Below, piece after piece: positions 1-8,735 of a stretch of 64,000 nt of DNA. Both the position numbers and the translations under genes were made by a program. Numbering within the stretch: position 1 is the first letter of the stretch; each line of letters opens with the position of its first letter. Below the pieces are notes generated by a model. That model did no database searches and had not been told where the DNA came from. It worked only from the letters and a program-made list of their open reading frames with translations. This DNA is from Rhynchopus sp. YZ270_cl-10 (lineage: Eukaryota > Euglenozoa > Diplonemea > Diplonemida > Diplonemidae). The DNA is taken from contig OZ037880.1 in NCBI GenBank assembly GCA_964035575.1, positions 372,001 to 436,000 on the forward strand. The letters run 5' to 3'.

Positions 1-189
1 AGAAGAGAGACTCTAGGTCTCATTGGCGTCTGTTTCTCAAAAGTTTGGTTGTTGTTCTACTCTTGTGGGTTGCCGTTAAACGGAAGCGCCTCCCCATTTA
101 CCACGAAAATCGGGGGGGAACATACAGGCTGCACAGATCTCCCCCCACTATGTGGCAGTCGAGCCTTGTTACGTGGCTCCCTGGCCTGA

Positions 190-600
190 CTGCGATGGGG
201 ATTTTTTTGAAATTTCGGTGAAGAAATCCACTAAAATGGGCGTGCCTGGCCGCAAATCGCCCCGGGGATCACCCATATATCCCAATAAACCACCTGACGA
301 CCCCAACAGAGCATTTCTTGTCCCAAAAAAATCGATTTTTTGTGAAAAAAGACCCCAAAATTGCGTAACGCTTGCGTAACGCTTGGGGGCCAAAATTTAA
401 CACTTGCCAAGAAATTTATCCAATCAGGCGAAACTCCTTCTAAACACCCGAAAAACACTTCAGTCCACATCTTCTGGGGTCCGGGGAGTGGAAATGTATA
501 GTTTTTGCAGCTTTTAGGGGTCCTGGGTCCCAGGCGTATTCGTGAGGGTCGGAACCGCTTATAATGCCCGAATTTACCTCTTTTTGAGGGTGCTTTTTCA
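190..600. repeat. Partial copy of foldback-element arm
   Basis: About 400 bp align by eye with 30070-30470 (shared words GGGCGTGCCTGGCCGCAAAT and CCCAATAAACCACCTGACGA). The similarity stops near 600, where the next sequence is unrelated. Divergence is clearly higher than between the two arms of the 30 kb element, so this is an older, truncated copy. Confidence 0.7.
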
Positions 601-1509
601 CCGTTAACCCCTTAAGGACCGGCCAATTGTTTTGGCTTTGCGGTCACACTCTACCCGGGAGTAATTGGTATTTCAACTCGAAAATGGTGCCTTTTGAAAG
701 ATCTTTTCACAATCTTTGAAAATACATAAAGAAATGATGAAAAAATCCTAGTTGAACCTCTGTGAACGATCTGTACCTGCGGTTAAAAAAGCACGATTTC
801 TTAAGGATTTGCCCTGAACAAGCCTGGGTAACCGTTACCTTTGCCATATTAGGAGGCACAAAAACCCCTTTGGCAGTGAGGCAGTTTAGGCATATCCAGG
901 TCTTTGGTTCAGTGTTGCTATGTGACACGAACAGGCTCTTTGCCACGTAGGTGGGGAGATTGACAATTTTGCGCACAAGAAACGGGCAGACATCATGGCA
1001 CAGTGACACGGGTCCTTTTGGGTCATTTTAGGCGAAATTTAAGTGAAATTCCCTACTAAAATGTGACTGAAAAGTGGGTTTGGGGGTGGAGTCCTGGGGT
1101 GTCAAAACAAAAAAAGGGGGCACGGAATTGCACGTTTTCGGTCCGCTGAATCCAACGAAATATTTTTCGGCGTTTTTTGGGGGGAAAGCTATTGTCCAGG
1201 TCACTTTTTCGGTCTTCATCCCCTTATCCCAGGAAATATTGGCATTTTTCCGGAATTCGAAAATGCGCTTAACTGCATTTCCGAGGTCCGCGCAAAAAAT
1301 TGAAAAAAAAATCGAGCAAAAAGTCCAAAATTTTAATTAGTTAAAGGCGGGCCACATGAATTACCACATTTCGTGACAGCCACTGATATATAAAAACAGA
1401 GGAAAAATAAAAGCTTCGAGAATGATGGAATGCAAGCCCCACCCCCATAAATCAAAGTCCCCCCCCTCCCTCTCCCTCCCCCCATCAATTTTGCTGAGGT
1501 CCAAAACTA

Positions 1510-1715
1510 CCCCTAATAATCTTAGTACACTCTTAGTACACTCTTAGTAAGCCCTTAAATTAAGCCCTTAATTTCTTACTAAGCCCTTAGTAAGCCCTTA
1601 GTAAGAAACTAAGCCCTTAAATTAAGCCCTTAATTTTAGCTGATCCCAAAATTAAGGGCTTAAAAAATTAAGAGGTGGAGCCCAAATCCCTTAGTAAGGG
1701 CTTATGGATGCCGTG
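1510..1715. repeat. TAAGCCCTTA short-repeat cluster
   Basis: Repeated short words TTAGTACACTC, TAAGCCCTTA and AAATTAAGCCC occur in tandem and inverted order, so the stretch can fold into several alternative hairpins. No clear terminal repeats or target duplication were found. Could be a degenerate MITE. Confidence 0.5.
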
Positions 1716-1740
1716 TTAGTAATAAGGGAATTTCTAGCTT

Positions 1741-2337
1741 TCATTCAATTCTGACCAACTCTGCGGTATTTTTTCCAGAGAGGGTGTTAGACACGAGGAA
1801 GGAGAGGGTGAGGATGAGGGTGGCGTACATGGCTGCGAAGAGAAAGGTGTGCTTGAGGAGCACGTGGTGGCACACCGCTGTCACCCCCACCACTGCCACC
1901 GCAGCGCTCAGAACGTCATTCACATTTTCTCTCCACCACTGCCGGTTGGGGTGTTCCGGCACATTGGTATCCCCTTCCTCCTCCTCTTCTTCTGTTTCAT
2001 TGCGGGGCACTTCCTCCGAGCAAGATTCCGCATATTGTACATGATCCCGGAGAATCCGCGCAAATTCACTGGGCTCAATGTCCAGCTCCTCTCTCAGCTT
2101 CGAGTAAATCTTAACCTTATGACCCACATCCATTCCCTCTAACGTCACCTCCCCCCCACCAGACAAAAGGTCCGTCAAAACCTTGCTGTTAACCTCAAAG
2201 CTCTGTTGTGCTGTGTGTTCGCTTTGTTTAGAAGGGTATACCCGTTTGAACGCCTGCACCCATCCAGGGAACGAAGGCTCGTCATCACCAGAGGTGAAGC
2301 AGAAGAAGAAGAAGAGGAGCAAGAACGGTACCTTCAT
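1741..2337 (-). CDS. Hypothetical secretory-pathway membrane protein
   Basis: Single-exon frame of 198 aa. The first ~17 residues (MKVPFLLLFFFFCFTSG) form a strong signal peptide. Residues ~20-115 are soluble and charged and end in a Glu run. Two hydrophobic segments follow (about 138-160 and 165-187, separated by a short KHTF loop), with a short polar tail. The expected topology is a lumenal or outside N-terminal domain anchored by a hairpin of two membrane spans. I do not recognise the family; the arrangement is common in ER or Golgi proteins, but no function is assigned. It is followed by the ceramide synthase gene upstream on the same strand. Base use (balanced GC, no long A/T runs) differs sharply from its flanks, which supports real coding. 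Confidence 0.75.
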   Translation of the reverse strand: MKVPFLLLFFFFCFTSGDDEPSFPGWVQAFKRVYPSKQSEHTAQQSFEVNSKVLTDLLSGGGEVTLEGMDVGHKVKIYSKLREELDIEPSEFARILRDHVQYAESCSEEVPRNETEEEEEEGDTNVPEHPNRQWWRENVNDVLSAAVAVVGVTAVCHHVLLKHTFLFAAMYATLILTLSFLVSNTLSGKNTAELVRIE

Positions 2338-2903
2338 GTTTTAAAAAAAAATGTATTTTTTTATATTTACCCTGGGCAAGAGGAGTTCCGGTTGGGGTTA
2401 ATGTTCGATGCAGAGTGAATGAGACCTTGAAATACTCATGGTGCCTGCTGAATCATCGGCACAGAAGAGACAGCCAAAAAAAGACTGTTAATTTGCCCCA
2501 TTTATACAATTAAAGGTGAAGGAAGGAGAAAAAGGGTATACAAAAAAATAGGGGGGAAATGGGAATAACTGTTTTTGTGTTGTTTCCTGTCAAGAGTTAA
2601 GAGTTTCCGTATCACACATCACATTCTTTTTTTTTGTCCCCTCCCCCCCTCCTCCCTCCCCTCGATGCAGGAATGACATGGCAGTAACAGGGTTTTTTCT
2701 AGGGGGAGCGGGGGGGGACGGCGTCCCCCCCCAGATTTTGGGGGGAAACGCGTCCCCCCCCGGGGGGGGACGCATTTTGACTTGGGAAAAAAGGATGTGG
2801 GGGGTGGTTGGGGGTCACCCGCACAGACCCCCATTTGGGACACAACGTACGTAACCCGCACCAGAAAAAAAAGGGGAGGCAGGGAGGCAGGGAGGCAGGG
2901 AGG

Positions 2904-2946
2904 CAGGAAGGGGATAAGACGCGAAGCGCGTCTTATCCCCTTCCTG
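2904..2946. repeat. Perfect 20-bp stem hairpin, 3-nt loop
   Basis: Twenty bases ending GATAAGACGCG pair perfectly with the following copy across the loop AAG. The centre GCGAAGC is a tight mini-hairpin motif. It lies inside the hAT-like element at 2688-3515, just after a tandem run of AGGC/AGGG units. Confidence 0.9.
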
Positions 2947-3063
2947 GCATCATTGTGAAGAGGATATAGCGAGGTGAAGTTTCAGACCGCGCCCCCAATT
3001 CACTCAATCTTTGCATGACAGACCGAACAAAAGAGTGAGAATAAGGGATGGGCAAAAATAAAA

Positions 3064-3215
3064 AAGTAGCGTACCGTGCGCCTGCGGCGCAACTCAAAAC
3101 TTATGCGGAATACCACAGCCCTCTACCATAGTTTGGCTGTACAAATGTTCAATTTTAGGTCACAATTTTTTGAAATGTTGCGTACCGTGGCTTCGCCAGA
3201 AAGTTCTGATATCAT
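3064..3215 (+). repeat. GC-rich shared internal module, copy 1
   Basis: Begins AGTAGCGTACCGTGCGCC, contains a hairpin TGCGCC-tgc-GGCGCA, then TTTGGCTGTA and ends GCGTACCGTGGCTTCGCC. Recognisable copies lie at 28792-28910 (plus), 49012-49135 (minus) and 55216-55326 (minus), with a half copy at 34383-34418 (minus). Each copy sits in an element with different terminal repeats. Confidence 0.75.
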
Positions 3216-4300
3216 GACCGCCGTTTCTTCTTGTACTGAGGGAAGGTTCCGTGGAACATGAGAAAAAGGGTTGGTTTGGTTCTTGATGTTCGTTACCATC
3301 CCACGTTATCACGTATTTACGTGAAATGAACGGGCTTTTTGCGCGGAGCGCGAAAACTATAGACCCCTTTTTGGACATATCTTCACGGTTTTGGAAAATT
3401 TTTCCATGAAGATAAGCGGAAACCCTGCTTGCACCTGCGAAAAAAAAATTTTTTTGGGTGGTTTTTTTTGCGTCCCCCCCCAGATCTGAAAAAAAAAATC
3501 CTAGAAAAAACCCTGAGTAAGTAATAAAAAAACAAAGAAAAGGTGGAGGATGAATTAAAATGTGCTTCTTGTGCACATCCTCCAAATGTGAAAATGCAAA
3601 ATGTGGACAATAGGACGTCTTCTTCCCTGGACATACCCCAAGAAGGAGAATTTGTACTTCGCCCTATATTCGGATCCGAATATGGGGTGAAAAACAAATT
3701 CTCCTTCGGGGTATTGTCTAGGGAAACCTAAAAGCCTCTCGTGCGTAGTTACCTTCGGCAAAATGGTGCTGTGTGATGCCAGGTATGACAGCGTTGTGTT
3801 GCGTCTGCACACACCTCTGCCTTTTGAGGGGTAAACGGTTGCGAAAGTGTGCCGAGGTGTTACTGTTGCGCCAAAGGGTTGCTCTGCAAAAAAACAAATC
3901 TCCTCGCATTTCACATTAGCACCAAGCTAATAAAAACATTTTGACACCCCCCGAAAATTAGATAATTTTGGGTAATTTGGTTTAGGTGAGGTGTTTTTTT
4001 GCAAAGCTATTTCAGCCACACCAATAAGATAGGAGTGCTGTTTGCCTGTTTCTATGTTAGGTCAAAAAGCAGAAAAATAAATCGTTTCGTGTTTTTGAAG
4101 CGAAAACAAAATACTAAAAAAAAAAAATGAAAAAAACCCTTTTATGGTCTCCGTTCCTCTCAGACCACAGAAAAGTTTTGGAGAAAGAAAACATAAGAGG
4201 AAATGCCCTACGCACACAGTATTATTAGTTTTGAAAAAAATTGTTGGAATAGTGTTGTTTGCCACAAAATGTGCAAGCTTCCACTGTGATTATTTTTTTT

Positions 4301-4362
4301 GATAAATTGTTGGAGTAGTGTAGTTGCCTCGGTTTGTGTTGCCACAGTTGTGCAATCTCCAC
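4301..4362 (-). repeat. hp4 stem-loop
   Basis: Plus-strand form: TTGTTGGAGTAGTGTAG, a variable middle containing TTGCC, then TTGTGCAATCTCCACT. The ends TAGTG-AG / CT-CACTA and TTGC / GCAA pair. Close copies lie at 13144-13206 and 46162-46224, with shorter ones at 4234-4290, 55591-55632 and 57850-57891, all in the same orientation. Confidence 0.75.
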
Positions 4363-4828
4363 TTTCAACCTTTTTTTTTTGGGCAATGATACTTTTTAGC
4401 CAAAGCAAAATAGATTGACAACCCAAACGCCTCTGACGTGGGTTCTCGACCCCGGAGAAAAAGAAAAAGTGAAGTTGATAGTGCAAAAAAAAAAAAAACA
4501 CTTCTAGGACGCAGAGCACTGACACTCCGTGGGTTATACGAAAAAACCCCCAGAGTGTTGCAATTGAGAGTTGCTGATGGGGGAAAACTGTAAGCAGGAA
4601 AACACACAGTCATTTCCCCGAAAAAAGAAAAGGAGGAACACACACACACACACACACACATCAACGAAGGGCTCCTCTTACCCCTCTTTCACAAAGGGAA
4701 TAAAACTTGTAAAAATGCGCCTCTTCGTGCACACCTATCTTTAATAAAACAACAAAGGGGAAATGTGGTATTGTGGGATAACTCCCAGGATAGAAACTTG
4801 TTAGGTAACGCTAAGAAAAAGGTTGGTA

Positions 4829-4862
4829 AGATGATGATAAGCCTCTCGTGTTATAATCATCT
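4829..4862 (-). repeat. hp1 stem-loop with fully paired variant stem
   Basis: AGATGAT and ATAA pair with TTAT and ATCATCT around a GCCTCTCGTG loop. The usual hp1 stem (TAAGC/GCTTA) is replaced on both sides, which is compensatory change, while the loop is kept. Confidence 0.85.
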
Positions 4863-5378
4863 AAAAAAAGAAAAGGGTAAACTGCATGATTCCCTCTGCA
4901 CACATGATCTCGTTTTTTTTTTCCCAGTTTGTTGATTGAACGCAAGCCTTCTTGCTTAATAAGGTCACCTTTAAAAAAAAGGGGGTTTTTTTTTGCTAAT
5001 GATTGGCTGTACTGTGCGTTCTGTATTCGGATGGACTTTTTTTTTTTAAATCAGCAGAACACAACAGAAAATGCTGTATCCTTTTTTGTTTTGCAAATTT
5101 TTTTTTTTTTTTTGCAAAATTCCGACTTAAAAAAAACCCCCCATTCAGAAGACAGAATACAGAGCAACACTGCCATCACTAAGCGTGGTTGTCCACATTA
5201 ATATCACAAAACCTCTTCTTGGCTTTTCTCTAGATATGGTCCTCTTTTTGCAGATGAGGGCTGTGTATTTGTGTGGGGTGAAAATAGGGAAATGGACCGG
5301 AACGCCAAAACTTACCCGAAATAACGAAGCTGATGGGTTGGGGGAGAAGAGGGGGGTGGTGATGGGGCGATAAAAAAG

Positions 5379-5451
5379 TGAAGTTATTAATGCAGGCACC
5401 TCCGACTGACCCACGTACGATGCCAGCCATCCGGATGAAAGCACAAGTACC
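5379..5451 (-). repeat. hp7 stem-loop
   Basis: Plus-strand form: GTGAAGTTATTAATGCAGGC, CACCTCCGACTGACCCACGT, ACGATGCCAGCCATC, then GGATGAAAGCACAAGTACC. GGCA pairs with TGCC. Other copies: 19369-19438 and 60127-60196, same orientation. Confidence 0.8.
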
Positions 5452-5697
5452 CTGCGGCCAACAACAGAAGATGTATGTGAAAAAAAATTTTTTTTTGTTT
5501 TGGTCAGATGAACTGCCTCGTGTGTAGTCTGTCATCTTTAAAAGGGGGTTGGGAGAGAGGGAATAATTGAAAGACGAGAACCCGCCTCTCAAAACCCCAT
5601 CTCCCCCGGGGGGCTTTCTGTTTGTAACAAAGTGGTGTTTCGGGAGGAGGGGTTTATTTTGAAAATAATGGGGGGAATAAAAAAAAAAAGGTTGTGA

Positions 5698-5730
5698 GAT
5701 GAAGGTGCCCTCTTCTCGTGCACAGACATC
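5698..5730 (-). repeat. hp1 stem-loop, GTGC/GCAC variant
   Basis: GATG pairs with CATC and GTGC with GCAC around CCTCTTCTCGT. It is a further compensatory variant of the hp1 stem. Confidence 0.8.
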
Positions 5731-6318
5731 ATTGAAAAGAAAGAAGAAAAAAAAAAAGACACAATAACCCTAACATAGCGCTTACCCCCCTCTCCAGGAT
5801 TTTGCATTTGATTATAACCCTTCAATCTCTTGAGAGGTTGTACTCATAAAAATCTTCTACGGACCGTACGGATACATAAAGCGACATGAAACGCCAGACC
5901 AGAAGGGTACTGCTATTTTTGAGACAAAAAAAATGTACTCATAAACTCCTTTTTGGTCGACCCAAAAATATTTTTTCAAAAAAAATTTCTGAGGACACTA
6001 AAATGACTAAAGAAAGTTAAAGCGGCAAAACGGATGAGGTTATTGTATGGAAAAAGATGGGTGTTCAGTCACCTCTACGGGAGAGTTATAAAAAAAAATG
6101 AAGGGGGTCAAAATGTATACACAAATACACAGGGTTATAGTCAGATCTATACAAAAATAGTCAGATGTGCTACGTTCCCCCAAAAATATATGAAAGTAAC
6201 GTATACGCCATCTGTGGACGTACACAGAACTTTACTAAAAAGGGTTCGTCAGATGAACCAAAAGCCGTTGTTTATGATAACAAAAAAAGGGGGGGGCGGT
6301 GGGGGTTGAAGGGGTCAT

Positions 6319-6471
6319 CACGGCGGACTAGTCAGAGAAGACTACTAGTAGTGCTACTGGTCCAAATGACTAGTGTTTTACAACTAGTGTTACACCAGTA
6401 ACACTACCAGTGTAGCACTAGTTGTTACGACTAGTAGTTCCACTAGTAGTCCCCCTGACTAGTCCGCCGTG
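6319..6471. mobile_element. CACG-type MITE rich in ACTAGT
   Basis: Terminal inverted repeat CACGGCGGACTAGTCAG / CTGACTAGTCCGCCGTG (17 bp, perfect), flanked by AT on both sides. The 153-bp body has many ACTAGT or near-ACTAGT words and folds into an almost continuous hairpin. It is non-coding. The ends resemble the MITEs at 25876-26010 and 45681-45868. Confidence 0.85.
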
Positions 6472-6940
6472 ATGATGAGGTAGGTTGGCTAATACAACAC
6501 AATAAGGGGTCCCTCATCAGTTTACTCCCACCAATGTAATTTCTTTTTTTTTTTTTTTCCTTTTTTTTTTCTCCCCAGCAGAAACATTCCTAGGTCTTTG
6601 CATTCCAGGCAATGCTTCTGGTTCTGAACAAAAAAAAAAAATTCGAATATTTGGTTATTTCTTTTTTCAAGACAAGAGAGCAATCGGGGTGGGGGTGAGG
6701 GGGGGGGATGTAGTTTGGGTGTACTCCTCCGTCTAGGCTTTTACAAAAAGCGATTTTTTCTCTTTTTTGGTTCCGAACTACAAGCTTTGCTCTGCTTAAT
6801 GTCTTTTTTTTTTCTTCACTGGGGGTTTGAGGACAGCTCGAGGGTTCTAAAAAAAAATAAAAGAAATGCAAAAAAATGAAAATGTCGTCTTAAAATAAAT
6901 CCACCTTTTTGGGTACCTTTTTTTGCACAGTTTTTTTTTT

Positions 6941-8397
6941 TCAAGGGTTGTTCTGCATCTCAAGATCCTTCTCCTTTGCTGCTGCCGCCCTGTTTGCCTC
7001 TTCCTCCTCCTTGGCTTCTTTGTTCTCGGTCAGGTCCTTTCCTCTTCCGTGCTTCGCGATACCCAGGGCGATTTTGATGAAGAGGTGGAACCACCAGATG
7101 TGGAGAACCAACAGAACAGACATCATTGTCACAAAGAGGCACCAATAGAACCCAAAGCGCTCGGCCTGTGGAGAGAGAAAGAAGGTGAAGTTGATAGTGC
7201 AAACGCCTCTGGGACGCAGGCACTGACACTCCGCGGGTTATCGAACCCCGGAGTGTTGCGCAAAGAAAGAGAAGGATACATTGATTATTTGATCATTTGA
7301 TTAGGATGTTACATTCATTTTGAGAAGGAAATTGAAAAACTGGTGCCGACTACCTAAAATAGCACAAAATAGCACTATCACACTTTTTCGCACCTCACCC
7401 TTCAGCCCAAAAACAGTGCCTTTTTGTTATCTACAATCTAATCCTCACTGTGCGCAATTTAGGGTCGGTCTACTCTTATGTGGATTTGAAGAACAAAAGG
7501 GGTGATAAAACCCACCATAACTCCAATAAGCTGCCCAAAGACAACAGAAGTCGCTGAGCAAAACTCGGAAATGGTGGCTATTCTGAGTGCCTCTATGAAG
7601 CACTGAAGATAACGGTGTTTTTTTTTTAAAAGGCAAAAAGGAAAGGGGATTATACCTCAGGGTAAGACCAGCACGATCCAATGACCCAGAACGGGTACAG
7701 GTAGAGCCTCGTGTATGCCCAGACCAGAACCATGACGACGAACTGGACGTGCGAGCACTTCTTCCAGTTGCACATGTGGAAAGCCTTTGTGATGCAGACG
7801 AAGACATCCGAGGAGTCGTGCACAAGAAGCACGAGCAGACCGATACGTGAGTACGACGACATGTAGCTCCCGACAATGAGCGCCACGGTCACAAAGTGAT
7901 GCACCATCATGGTCACAAAGTCGGGCCTCTTCTCCTCAAACAGGTGCCACACAATGCTCTGTATGTGGTACCCCAACTGCAACATGTAAAACCCCTTAAA
8001 CTCAAGCTCCATTTTCTGTGGGTGTGCCTCCAGAATGTTCTCCCAGAGCCCCTCGGTGTGGAAGTACCATCTGTGGAGAGGCAGCCAGTTGAGCAGCCAC
8101 AGGGTGCTCCACGTGTGGAAGATGCCGTTCCAGGCAAGCACACACCACTTGTACTGAGTCATCTCGTCCTGTTGTGTGGGATTAGTGTGGCAATGAAACT
8201 TCACATTACGCAGAAAAATGCGGAAAAGAAGAGCATACCGGTGCACCCATCCTACGGGCCATGTCGAAAAGCAACACTTTGAACGCAATTTTTCTGAGGA
8301 TCGCCCACATCAGGAAGAAGACGAGGGCTGTCCACAGCTCGAATGGCTGCGGGTAGGAGGCGCGCTCATTTGTGCGGAACAGAGCGCGCTGGATCAT
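6941..8397 (-). CDS. Ceramide synthase (LAG1/TLC domain)
   Basis: Three exons: 8239-8397, 7656-8168 and 6941-7165, giving about 298 aa. Introns are 8169-8238 (GTATGC...ACAACAG) and 7166-7655 (GTATAA...CTCCACAG). Ceramide synthase N-acylates sphingoid bases in the ER. The TLC (LAG1) core is clear in exon 2: KRPDF, the paired HH in MMVHHFVTVAL, RIG, and the catalytic-type HDSSD motif. Exon 3 adds the last membrane span (LHIWWFHLFIKIALGI) and a charged Lys/Glu tail. The start MIQRALFRTN at 8397 follows a pyrimidine tract and TTTGCAG by 18 bases, like a splice acceptor. A further hydrophobic frame at 8735-8981 could be an extra 5' exon, but it is not needed and its phase does not fit. The last intron carries an hp2 stem-loop next to its acceptor. 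Confidence 0.9.
7184..7260 (-). repeat. hp2 stem-loop pair inside ceramide synthase intron
   Basis: Two hairpins. In the first, AGTG/CACT and GCCT/AGGC pair around CTGGGACGC. In the second, ACACTCC, CGGGTT, ATCG, AACCCC and GGAGTGT form a 13-bp stem with one bulge. On the gene strand it ends GCACTATCAAC, followed by a pyrimidine tract and CCACAG, the acceptor, only 19 nt away. Related copies: 27888-27968 (TTCTC/GAGAA replaces ACACTCC/GGAGTGT), 59886-59966, 46331-46413, 38497-38551 and 4466-4558. Confidence 0.85.
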
Positions 8398-8568
8398 GAG
8401 GAGCGTACTGCTGCTTCTGCAAAGGGGTGTGTGTACAAAGAGATGGAAAAAAAGGGGGGGTAATACCGTATCCAAAAATGTTGGACCGGAAAAAGTCCCA
8501 ATTCGGAAAAATATCAAACCTTTTCCGGTACAATTACTTATGGATCCGGTGATGTCCTTGACATGTCC

Positions 8569-8735
8569 TCGACAGTAGGGGGTGTCATTTTTTTTAATTT
8601 GCTTTTTGGCGGTTTTTTTTTGCCCAGGAAAATCACCCACGAAGGAAGGGGTAGCGCTCAAACCGCCCGAAGTCTGGAAGTGGCCATCTTCTGAGATAGG
8701 TAGACATCATAGGTGCCTACTACTGTAGTACCATA
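8569..8735 (-). repeat. Dispersed repeat, also at 33.7 kb
   Basis: In reverse complement this runs CTATGGTAC, AGTAGGCACC, AGACTTCGGGCGGTTT, GGGTGATTTTCC, GGACATGTC. The same order is found on the plus strand at 33656-33880. It begins with CTATGGTAC, the unit of the 8-bp satellite beside the other copy. It lies directly upstream of the ceramide synthase start. Confidence 0.8.

Larger units (their letters stand above)
1..1740. other. Gene-free stretch with an old foldback arm
   Basis: No supportable gene. About 190-600 resembles one arm of the foldback element at 30018-31266, including the same short reading frame (KMGVPGRKSP, SPIYPNKPPDD), but without the facing arm. About 600-1400 is AT-rich with G/C runs and short overlapping frames on both strands that look like chance. 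About 1510-1715 is dominated by the word TAAGCCCTTA and its variants in both orientations. Confidence 0.55.
2688..3515. mobile_element. Non-autonomous hAT-like element, 16-bp TIR
   Basis: Perfect 16-bp terminal inverted repeats CAGGGTTTTTTCTAGG and CCTAGAAAAAACCCTG bound 828 bp. The CAGGG end is typical of hAT transposons. Both flanks carry AGTAA, a shorter duplication than the 8 bp normal for hAT, so the family call is tentative. There is no transposase frame. Inside are G/C-run arms near each end, a (GGCAG)-like run, a perfect long hairpin at 2904-2946, and the GC-rich module (3064-3215) also found in other elements of the window. Confidence 0.7.
3516..6318. other. Gene-free stretch rich in stem-loop elements
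   Basis: No gene supported. It is AT-rich with many A or T runs. It holds an hp1-like hairpin at about 3727-3755, hp4 copies at 4234-4290 and 4301-4362, an hp2 copy interrupted by an A-run (4466-4558), a (CA)n run at 4637-4658, hp1 at 4829-4862, hp7 at 5379-5451 and hp1 at 5698-5730. 3610-3720 contains a rough inverted repeat around the word GGATCCGAATA. Confidence 0.6.

Noticed and set aside
7184-7260. hp2 as a tRNA gene
   Set aside because: GGTTATCGAACC resembles a T-arm, but no acceptor stem, anticodon arm or D-arm can be completed, and outer pairs extend the T-like stem instead.
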